Below, piece by piece: positions 44,860 to 54,680 of a stretch of 64,000 bases of DNA (the first letter of the stretch is position 1; each line of letters starts with the position of its first letter). The position numbers were made by a program, and so were the translations under genes. The notes below the pieces were generated by a model, which was not told the origin of the DNA, searched no databases, and was given only the letters and a program-made list of their open reading frames with translations. Source of the stretch: Sodiomyces alkalinus F11 (Eukaryota > Ascomycota > Sordariomycetes > Glomerellales > Plectosphaerellaceae); the NCBI RefSeq assembly GCF_003711515.1, contig NW_021167083.1, positions 1,066,481 through 1,130,480 on the forward strand, given 5' to 3'.

Positions 44860-44870
44860 ACCTATAGACG
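44860..44870. repeat. Target-site duplication, right copy (ACCTATAGACG)
   Basis: Identical 11-mer to 38592-38602, followed by TTG. It sets the 5' end of the minus-strand LINE at 44859. Confidence 0.88.
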
Positions 44871-47404
44871 TTGTACAGGTTATAACTGGTGGAATGGAAC
44901 GAAGCGTACCTTGGTTATTTCCCTTGATTTTTTCTTTATTACTTGGTATTATCGGCATTTCATCTAACGCCCACTAAGTCGGCTAGGATGCGCACAGACT
45001 AAGGTACCTAAGGTAGGTAAAGGTAGCGACTAACTGTCAACCTACATCGCCATAGCTACCTTAGCAGGTACCATATCTGGACTCTCCCTCCTAGGTAGAG
45101 AAGTACACGTATTATCTATCTACCTACCTTACCTTTCTGCTAGGGTATAAAGTGGCTAGACCTGCTGCGTGTTCTAGAACTATACAGGCCCTGTTGCAGT
45201 GAGTGGACGTGCTATTATTCTTCCGAGTACTTCGTGCGAATAATCGATGAACAACTCGCTGGGATTAGTTTATTGTTGGGTGTTCGACAAACCGTATTGT
45301 CTGCCTGCTCTAGAGCTTGGGTTGCTCTCCGGAGTTATAGGTAAGTTAATTACTGACTGCTGCAGTTCAGACACACGAGGTTGCCGTCCTACTTACATGC
45401 GTTGTAAGGCAGGGGACTGCGTACGCGGGCACTATCCGCCCGCCGTATTCTCGAAACCCCGATTCCTATCTGGAATAGGCATTCCTCTTGGATTTTCATT
45501 CCTTGTGTGAAGAGTCCTAAATTACTTCGTACGTTACTCCGCAGTTAAGCTTGACCCGTCTGCCCCTTCCCGCCTGTCCGCTCGCCCCGTTACTGAAGCG
45601 GTGCTGGCTTCGGCTCCATCGGCTTCGGAACATGCCTGATTCTCCTAATTGGCCTTACGGAGTACGGAGAGCCTCTATAATATATCCTATATCGATGTGG
45701 TGTGTGGTGTGTGGTGTGCGGTGTGGGGTGAGCTGTCAACCCGTGGCTTTCGGTCCTTCGCACTTACACGCAAGAAGCAAATTACCGAGGTATAGTGCAT
45801 AGCAAGAGAGTTGGTCTTGGACTACACCTTATGTCCCTTCTATCGATATCCATGTATATATCTTAACCTGTTATGCCGCCCTGCAGCCACAAGTCTTCAA
45901 TATCCGGCCATTCCTCATCGGTCATCCCGTTATTGCGTTGTTGACTCGATTATTTCAGTGTCCCTAACTCGACCCCAACATTCAACTTCATTTTGGCATA
46001 AGGTAAGGTACTAACTGGTACGTAAGAGCACAAACACGCCAATTCAGACATATCCCACTGCCCTATAAACAGTGACCCATCCACCGTCAGCGACTATCCC
46101 ATAACTCCCGTACAACGTACCTCATGCCTCAGGTATCCTATGTACTAATCACCTCCGTACCTGCCCTGCGAAGAAGACATATACGTAGATAAGGCAGGTA
46201 CGTTGTTGTACGGAGGAGCACCTACGACTTATCAATGATAGAGTAGGAAGTAACAAATACCTGAGGTACCTTACCCAGGAGACCCTGCCCCCTCATCTCA
46301 CAGTCACAGTTCGCTTCGCCTTCGTGGATCCCCCCTGACCCTAACCTAACAGAGCTAGCACCAATTTTGTTCGTTGTCCAACATGGTCCCAGGTCCCAGC
46401 CAAGCATCGGCACCCATTCCCTTCATCGTCGCACCTCATCCACACATCCACACATCCACACATCCACACATCCACACTTCATCCACGCCGCTGCGGCATC
46501 AAGTTGGTACCCTTCCCATTTTATCCCCTATCCCCAGTATTGTCCCAGGGACACTGCCTCTCTGCCACGCTGTACAGAGTATGTGGTAGAGTAGCCCACA
46601 TTCATTCAACCCGCCCTGTTCGAAAAACAGTCCTCCTTCACCTTTTTCATCTGCAAGCCTCTGCCTGTCTTGCTTGTCCATTGACCGGCCGTAAGTCCAT
46701 GCCCATTCTCGCTGCCCGTTGCCCATTGTCTAGGTATTGTTAGGAGGCAGGGTTCATTCCACCACCGGCCAAAAAGCCAACTGCCACGCATAATTCTCGC
46801 AACGGTGGCACTCGTCCGCCTGAACATCACTAATTCGAGTTTCAAGTCAACACCCGTGCTTCTGCCCAGAACTAGAAACAAAAACATACATACCTGCGAA
46901 CGCAACGAACGAAACGAACGAAGCGAACAAGTCGAACGAAACAATTTCGAGCCCCATCGGCCTGCCTCGCTTCACCGTGCGCTATTCCTCCACCAGCCGT
47001 CTCGTGCCCCCGACTACGGCCTCATTCTCTTCGACCGACAGGTGGAGGAAACAACAGGCGAAACAAAAGTTCTCGTGCTCCCCGAAACGATCAGCCCGAC
47101 AGACTCGCCGTATCACCCGCCCTGGTTTTTTCCCCTCTCTTTTCCCTCTCTTTTTTCTTTTTTCTTTTTTCTTTTTTCTTTTTTCTTTCTTTTTCTCTTT
47201 TTTCCTTTTCGGCAACCACCTCGCGGTCTTTCCATGATATGATACTCTACCCCTAGACGAAGACTCTCTTCGCTCACTGCTTGAGGGTCCCTGGTGTCCG
47301 ACGACCACCGCCGCCGAAGCCCTCGCTCTCGCTACTCGTTCCCTTTCCACCGTACTGGAACACACTGGGAACCATCCTAGATCTAAGAAACAATCGCTTT
47401 CACC
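44871..47404. promoter_or_regulatory. Long upstream region and 5' leader of the LIM-RhoGAP gene; no other gene seen
   Basis: 2.5 kb. It holds GGTACC palindromes (45003-45016, 46263-46273), a GTGTGGT repeat (45697-45727), an ACACATCC 8-bp repeat (about 46440-46476), GAACGAAAC-type repeats (46895-46941) and a dense T/C tract (47130-47212). The last 600 bp, rich in pyrimidines and simple repeats, is likely the transcribed leader of the downstream gene. Open frames in it are low-complexity. Confidence 0.5.
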
Positions 47405-50400
47405 ATGAGTTCCATAATGGACGAATACCTCGACAATGGTCTGGATAACGACGATATCTTCCCCTGCAAGGGCTGCGGAGAGGTACGCTATTGACCTATA
47501 ACCATACCCCCCTAAATATCCATCTCCTCCTTCACCTCCACCCAATTCGTCTCTGTTGCCTCTGAGGCACTGACCCGTCTTGTTTTGTCTCGTCGATGCA
47601 GATACTAGAAGAAGGCAAAGCGTTCGAACTCGGTATGTCTACTAGCCCGTCTGCCGCCCTTTCCTGTGGTGGCGCCTGTCCATCGCGCGGCTTTCTCTTC
47701 CCGGTGTCTTTTCCAATTACAGTTCAGCTGACGCGATTTCCCCTTGTTCACAGCCGGCAATCGATGGCACATCAACTGCTTCCGCTGCCACACCTGCAAG
47801 ACTCTGCTCGACTCCGACGCTAACCTTCTCCTCCTCGGCGATGGCTCCCTCGTCTGCAATAACTGTACATACAGCTGCGGCGCCTGCGGGAATCAGATCG
47901 AGGAGCTTGCTATCCTCACCGGTGACCAGTCCTTCTGTGCTACTTGCTTTCGTTGCCGCAACTGCAAGCGCAAGATTGAGAACCTACGTTATGCCAAGAC
48001 GTCACAGGGCATATTTTGCATGAGTTGTCACGAGTCTCTCATGGCAAGACGCCGGAAGAAATCCAAGGCCGCCGCCCAATCGAAGGCTCGCGAAAAGGAC
48101 GCATCGCCCATGATCACTGACAAGTCCCTGCCTGCCTTACCGCCCAACGCAATCCCTCCCAACGCCTTCTCCGATACCCGGGTTGATCCCGATTCCGACA
48201 CCCCCACCGAGCTATCTCCTAGGCCCCGGCCCGCTTACAAGAACGATTCCTCGTCGAGGAGCAGCTCCAGGCCTGCGCGGTCTCCCGAGCGACCTTCGGA
48301 GCCCAACGCCAAGGAGACCGGGCCGGGCCTGTCTTCGAGTAATTATCGAGCGAATCGTAACTCGACCATGATCGTACCGAGCAACGCAAGCGACACCAAC
48401 GGGGGCGAAGCCGATGGCGGTTTCTTCATCCCTGTTGCCCTGGACCCCACCCCTTCTTCCACAGGAACCCCCCGCTCCGTGTCCGATAACTTTGGCGATC
48501 CCGCCAAAAGGAGGGAGAGGGACTACTTTGACATACCGGCAACTGGCTCTAGCTCCGAGACGAGGTCCGCTTCCCAAGCATCTACCCCGCACATTGCCTT
48601 CCAGAATCGGGGGCTTCAGCCGCCTGCAGATCTGGATCACTCTAACAATTCACACCGAAAACCGCCCAAGCCTCCGAGACAAGAGCCGACCCCACCCCAG
48701 CGGTCGACGCCCAACCTCGATGAAAGAACCCTACGGACTACCGTCACGAGCAAGCCGCAGCCGGGCCAGGATGACTTCAAGCTACAGGATGCCCCGAAGA
48801 CCAAAAGGTCCTCTCCAGGCGTTAGAGGCCATGCACCTTCGCCGAGCCAACAGCAAACAGAAGGCGGAAGTGATAACGGGCCCAACGGGTCCTGGAGAGG
48901 AGAAAGAGACGGGAAGTCTCCTCCGCGTCTCGACACAGGAGACGGTACTACGTCCCGAACCTCGCAAGACTCGCGGTTCCGGGACGAAGATCCAGCCCCT
49001 CGGCCCTCCACGGATTCCCATTCCACGGCCACATCCCGCCTAGACAACACCACCAAGTCCATAGCAAGAAAGGAACTCCCCCCCAGCGCTTCTCGTCTCC
49101 CCGCCGCCGATCAGAAAAAGCCCAGCGACACCTACATGCAACCGCGAGCGCCGCCGCCGCCGCCGCCTCCGCCATCGGGTGCTGGTGCCGGCGCGGGCGC
49201 GGGCGCGGGCCCTTTCACTCCAGGAAGGGATGTGCCCGGATCTGCTGCAGATTCCAAGGGCGAAAAGACCTCTCCCAGCCTACCTCGGTGGAGCGCTGGC
49301 GGCGACTTCACCATGGACGAGGACATGGCACGCATCCTCGGGACGGACGAGGGTTCCTCCTCCATCTTGCGGCGCGTATCTAACGCGGTCCGCCACGGTC
49401 GTACGAACAGCACCGATATGGGCTATTCGCAGAGTCGGGGTGGCGGACACGCCAGAAGTGTCAGCGAGACCACTCGCGGCACCACATCGCCCCGTTGGCC
49501 CAAGACGCCCGTGGTCATGGAGGGCCATGCTAGCAGCCAAAGTCACGACATGAGCAGCCCCATCTCGCTCCACTCGAGTGATGACCCTGCCTTCCTCAAG
49601 CGTCAGCTGCGCAACTCCGAGCAGAGGGTCGCGGAGCTCGAGAGGCAGTTCACGAATGAGAAGGACCTCAAGAACCTCAACAGGAAGTTGAGCGAGAAGA
49701 GGACGGCGGTCTCGGTTTTGGATACGCAAAACGAGCTCATGATCCAACAGATCCAGGCTCTCGCCCGGTACGCGGAGAAGGCGAAGGAGAGGAAGACGCC
49801 GATCGACCCGCGGGACCTGCAGGACTTCGTCATCAAGGACTTCGTCCAGAAGCTCGAAGAAGTGAGGCAGTCGATGAGCGAGTCCATTGAGCGGCTCCAC
49901 CAAGAGCGAGACAAGGTCGTCGAGGAGAAGAACAGAGCCACAGCCGACCGAGACCGCGCCCTTCTCGAGTTCGAACAGCTGTCCTCTAAGAACGCGCAGC
50001 TGGCGGACATGAATAACGATCTGACGCACCAGATCCAGGAGCGGTTCAAGTCGCAAATTGGCAGCCACCCCGACCTCAAGTCCCCCGGCGGCCTCGGCAT
50101 CTACACACAGCAGAAGGGTACATCGGGCTCGTCGGTGAACCTGGGGGATGCTGCGAGCGTCAACACGGCGACGACGCTCATCGCCCAAGACCACGACGAT
50201 TCCGTCATGGAGGCCAGGCCGACGGTGGTGGACATCAGGAAGGGGCAGGCAAGAAAGTTCAACTGGAAGAAGGGATCGAAGACCATGGCGCAGAACGTGG
50301 CCAAGGGCGTCAACCGAGCGGTAGTGGCCTTCCAGCAGGAACGAGACGGCCGACACCAGCAAGGCTTGTCAGGGGACACGATCGGGCTGCCTTACAACAT

Positions 50401-51378
50401 GACGGTGGCGGCGGTGGATTCCCCGGTCTCGGCTACGCCGAACGGACAAGGACCAATCCGTCATCATCAACAACACCACCAACACCACCAACACCACCAA
50501 CAACAACAACAAGGCCAGCAGAACGAGTCGCGGCAGGGCTTTGGTTTCTTCAAGAAGAACAACGTGACCAAGTCGGCTTCCGCCAATAACCTGACCACGC
50601 CTACCGGCGCATCCGACCCCGCCCCCGCCGAACCACCGTCGACTCTGTTCGGGTCCGAGCTCGTCGAGCGAGCCGACTACGAGCGACGCCAAATTCCGAG
50701 CGTGGTGACGCGCTGCATCGAGGAAGTCGAGCTGCGTGGCATGGATATCGAGGGTATCTACCGGAAGACAGGCGGCAATTCCCTGGTCAAGATGCTCCAG
50801 GAGGGTTTCGACAAGAACGAGGATTTCGACATATCTGACCCCGAGTTGGACATCACGGCTGTGACCAGCGTGTTGAAGCAGTACTTCCGGAGGCTTCCCA
50901 CTCCCTTGCTGACGTTTGACGTCTACGACCGGGTTCTCGAGTCCATTGGTATGTTGTATCCTGTTTGGCGGAAGATAAGCAGAGTTTCTAATTTTTTTTT
51001 TCTTTTCTTCTCGTATAGCACTGGCCGATGTGGATGATCGGTGCGACTTCTTACGCAAGACTTTCGACGATATGCCACAGCAGCATAGCGACTGTCTTGA
51101 GTTCCTCATGTTCCATCTTGCTCGCGTAGCTAAACGAGAGCCTGAAAATCTGGTACGTGTTTTTCTACTGCTCTCTTCCTCCCCCTTCCACACTTTACCC
51201 ATGGTGGCATGGTTCTGACTGAGACGTGTCGTAGATGTCTCCTAAGAACCTCGCTGTGGTGTTTGCGCCGACCATCATGCGAGACAATAGCCTCGAAAGA
51301 GAGATGACGGACATGCACGCCAAGAGTATTGCGGTGCAGTTTGTCATCGAGCACAGTGACACCATCTTCACCGATTAG
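47405..51378 (+). CDS. LIM-domain Rho GTPase-activating protein (Rga1/Rga2-like), 1193 aa
   Basis: Exons 47405-47482, 47602-47632, 47754-50948, 51019-51152 and 51235-51378 join in phase. Two LIM zinc domains open the protein: CKGCG ... HINCFRCHTC ... CNNC (residues ~21-75) and CGACG ... CATCFRCRNC ... CMSC (~78-130). A long Ser/Pro-rich disordered part follows, with a poly-Pro run near residue 502 and a His/Gln run at 50461-50515. A coiled coil lies at ~645-805 (QLRNSEQRVAELERQFTNEK onward). The RhoGAP domain (~998-1193) has the arginine finger in GIYRKTGG (Arg ~1040), LKQYFRRLPTPLLTF and SPKNLAVVFAPTIMR. Such proteins switch off Cdc42/Rho at sites of polarised growth. Two LIMs plus RhoGAP fits Rga1/Rga2 rather than three-LIM Lrg1. 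The target GTPase is inferred. Confidence 0.9.
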
Positions 51379-52292
51379 ATGGTCCAGCTGCTTGGGCAGA
51401 GACCCCAGCAAGAAAAGACCAAAAAAAAAGAGAGAAAGAAAGAAAGAGAGAGAGAGAGAGAACGAGAGAAGACCCGAGCCCAGTAGCCATATGGCACATC
51501 GCTCCTTGTGCATACTTGACACCCCTTCAACGATTTGATGCCTCGGTCCTAGTTCATTTCACTATATGGAGTTGGGTATAGGGGGATTGGGATACCATCG
51601 GATCTGTCCCGGCGGCCCCTGTTCCATTTTTTATTGTCTCCTACATTTGGCTTGATTCTTTTTTTTTTTTTCTGATTCTCAGCAGGCATGGTCATGCTGG
51701 AGAGCGCGGAGGTTCGTTGTTAGAAAAATTTAATGATATCCCCAAACATTTTTTTTGGATGGCTTTCCAGGGGCGGTGATTTTCTTTTTCTTTTCTGTTC
51801 TTTTTCCACATTATCTTTTCCCGTCAACTCCCTACTGTTAAGACGACTACGGGTTGCCTAAGACTCCTCTTCTTAGTAGTTTGGGGCTTATTCTGATGGG
51901 ACGGGCATCCGGGCAGGTCCTCTGTAACTTGAAGGTTGTTCATAGCATGGGCGGAGAAATGTCATTGTCGTAGGACCGTGAACGACGCGTTTGTCGACTC
52001 GAGACGCGGTTTTCGAAGACCGTCATGGGGCTTCTGAAGTCGAAGTCCGGACAGATGTAAGATTAATTACCATGAAGGTCTTCCATTACAGACCGGAGTT
52101 CTTTAACCCGGGGAAGAAGAACCCCCCCCCCGAATAGAGCATTGACAGAAACCGTAATATGGTCTTTTATGCCCAACAGGAGACCAATAAAACAAACAGA
52201 AGACAGGTGCGTATAGACGTGGACCTGTAAATTTTACGCACAAAACACCCAGCGCCAATTCGACTTTTAAAATACCTCGAACGAAACTCGCC
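51379..52292. other. Convergent 3' region between the RhoGAP gene and fyv7; no gene seen
   Basis: It starts with an A/AG-rich tract (51420-51462) after the stop codon. T-runs occur near 51660-51672 and 51751-51758, and a C-run at 52122-52131. 3' UTR sequence is likely; no coding frame supported. Confidence 0.5.
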
Positions 52293-53325
52293 TCAACTCT
52301 GCTGCACCATCCTCTGAACCTTCTCGAGAATAATGGCACTCTCCCGCCCCAGCTTCCGCTTCTGCGGGCCCTTCGCCTGCTGCGCGTTCTTGCCGCCGCC
52401 ACCAGCGCCTGGCCGCGCCTTCACCATGGCCCGCCTTAGCCGCGCGCGCTCGGCGACCTTGCGCTCCCATTCCTCCTGGCGGCGCTGCGCCTCCTCGGCG
52501 CGGGCGGCGGCCTGGGCCTTGCGCTCCTCGGCCTGGCGGAGCTGCTTGTCGAAGTAGCCCGGCTTGTTCGCCGCGCGCTGGCGGGCGCGGTCGCGGTTGC
52601 GGTCGCGGCGGGCCGTGTGGGGGTCGAAGACGTCGGCTTGGGCGGTCTGGTCGTCGTAGCCTCTATTCTTCGCCGCGCTGACTTGGATCTGGTTCGGGTT
52701 GGGCACGTCGCCGGGTTCGGTGTCGAGGAGGGCTTGGCGGTCTGGGTGGAGGTCTGTTTTCTGGTCGTCTTCCTCGTCGTCGGCGGTTGGGCGGGGGTGG
52801 TGTTCTGACGGGGATGCGGGTTCTGAGGCTGGATTTGAAGCGTCGTCCTCGTCGTCTTCTGAGCCTGCGTCTGAGCCTGAAGCGACGTCGGGGTCGGAAG
52901 AATGGGCTTCGTTGTCGTCTTCTTCGTTTGTGCCGAGCTGCTTCTCCTCCTGTTCGGGCTCTTTGCCTGCCTGGTTCGTCGCTGGATTACCCGGCCGGGA
53001 AGACGCGGTAGGACCGGGAACATTTGGGGGGGTTCCGGAAGCAGCGAGCTGCCTCTGCTTAACCTTGGCGTACTCCTTCTTCACCTTGGCCTTGTGAATG
53101 AGCGTTTGCTTCTTCTTCGCCACTGTGCAGAGAATTAACTACATTTCTAGAAAGGTTGCGTGAGAGAGTGTGGGAGAGAGAATGAGACTTACGTTGCCGC
53201 TTCCATGGGCCATCGGGGAGATTGTTGGGCCCAACTCGAAAGCCTCTGCGTTTCTTGCTGGCTTGTGACGGAGCTGCAGATGAGGTGCCCTCGGCTTCAT
53301 CGCGAGTGCGTTTCCTGGGAGCCAT
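52293..53325 (-). CDS. fyv7: rRNA-processing protein Fyv7-like (320 aa)
   Basis: Exons 53325-53193 and 53122-52293 join in phase. The N-terminus (MAPRKRTRDEAEG ... SKKRRGFRVGPNNLPDGPWK) and the block right after the intron (LIHKAKVKKEYAKVKQRQLA) are the conserved core of the Fyv7 / rRNA-processing family, nucleolar factors for small-subunit rRNA maturation. The middle is acidic (EEDDNEAHSSDPDV ... EDDEDDASNPAS) and disordered. The C-terminal third is a charged, Arg/Glu/Ala-rich helix (EERKAQAAARAEEAQRRQEE) ending in a conserved KRKLGRESAIILEKVQRMVQ. It is longer than yeast Fyv7 because of the acidic insert, as in other filamentous fungi. No membrane or signal sequence. Divergent from the Atos-domain gene. 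Confidence 0.85.
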
Positions 53326-54680
53326 GTCTGAAGTCTTTGCTGAGTGAGGCCGTAATGGCTTGACCCGGTTTAGGCCGTTGTTTGGTAAGAACTAGGAGCG
53401 TTTCCTCTTGTCCAGTCTCCAGGTTCAAGCTGAGAGGAAGAGCAAACTAGCTCTATAGAACGGAGAGAACTGGTCGTCTGGCTGTGAACCTGATAGTAGC
53501 CGTGGTTTTCTGTCGATCCTGGATGTAAATCTATGCAGGGTGTTTTACTGTAGGCCGGTATCAGGTCGTTCTTTTCACTGCTTCATCCATACAAAGGGTT
53601 CCCTTGATGAGTGCCATCGAGGCCTTGATTTTTTTTTTTTTTTCTTATCAAAGCAAGTGGGGATACGTCTAAGGTACTTTACCTTAGGTAGAGCTCTAGA
53701 GATAGCGATAAGATAGATAAGAACGGTGGGGCATGTTCGGCATAGAGAAGTGGACATCAGGGTCCAAGTCGGGTCCCTCTAGCGCCTACGTAAAGTACCA
53801 GTACCGTAGCTTATTTCGGGTTGACCGGAGTTGTGGGGGGCCTAAAGTGACAGCAAAGCAGTGGAGATGGCCCAGGCCCTGTGACCACCCTATTGACCTG
53901 TGACATGCACTCAACTTTGTGCTCCGCATGTGCTAAACCGGAAAAGACGTTGGGGGGAGTTGGGGGCTAGTTGGGTACTAATAGCGCTTCGAACAGGGGA
54001 CTTTAACGACGGAAGAGAACGGCCGAGATCTAAAAGACAAGGAAACAGAGACAAGAGGAAGAGATATAAGAGACAGTTATTTACAGCCTCATTTAAACAG
54101 CTGAATTATTGGGAGAAAAAGCACTTCGAACATGTCGATTAGCACCAAGTAATTACAAATTTAGGTACTGACCTTGCCGGCTTTATGACACATTCACATG
54201 GTGGGTCTTAACCCGAGACACCTTTATGACGTCCCTGCGGCAATATCTCGCGTCACTGAGCTTTCAAGACTTACCGCTTTCTCCGTCGTCTGATGAGATT
54301 TGACCCCCCCATGAATCCATGACTAACACTGCACGGCCCCTAATTTATTCCCCCTAAAGACAAGGCCAACCCCAACCTCATTATCACCAGCCTCTTTCTC
54401 TGGACCTCACCCTTCTACTCATATTCTTCGACTACACCTACACGAGAGAACGCCAGACCAAAACCCATGTCTACTTCAGGAACATCAAAAGCCACCAGCA
54501 CCGCCAATATCGAATGAAACGACCAGGACAACACACAACACACGACGAGGCATGATAGATCCTGACACGTCTGGATCAGCCGTCTCCGAGAACCACTGGT
54601 TTCCCTGCTTCGTCTGAGCTACAGCGGCGTGCCAGGATCGTTGCTGAGGATTCAGATCCCCCCTCCGCAAGCCCCAGACC
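53326..54680. promoter_or_regulatory. Divergent region between fyv7 and the Atos-domain gene; no gene seen
   Basis: 1.36 kb. It contains a T-run (53631-53643), an AAGGTACTTTACCTTAGGTAG motif cluster (53671-53691) and AT-rich DNA around 54060-54170. Both promoters lie here. No tRNA or protein gene is supported. Confidence 0.5.

Noticed and set aside
46805..47242. 146-codon open frame upstream of the LIM-RhoGAP gene
   Set aside because: Low-complexity Phe/Ser/Leu tail from a T/C tract and Asn/Glu/Arg repeats from GAACGAAA units; more likely leader DNA than a protein gene.
49280..50362. 360-codon open frame on minus opposite the LIM-RhoGAP exon
   Set aside because: It is a shadow of the strongly coding plus strand (GC-rich third positions); its Leu/Arg/His-rich sequence shows no domain and no introns or start context.
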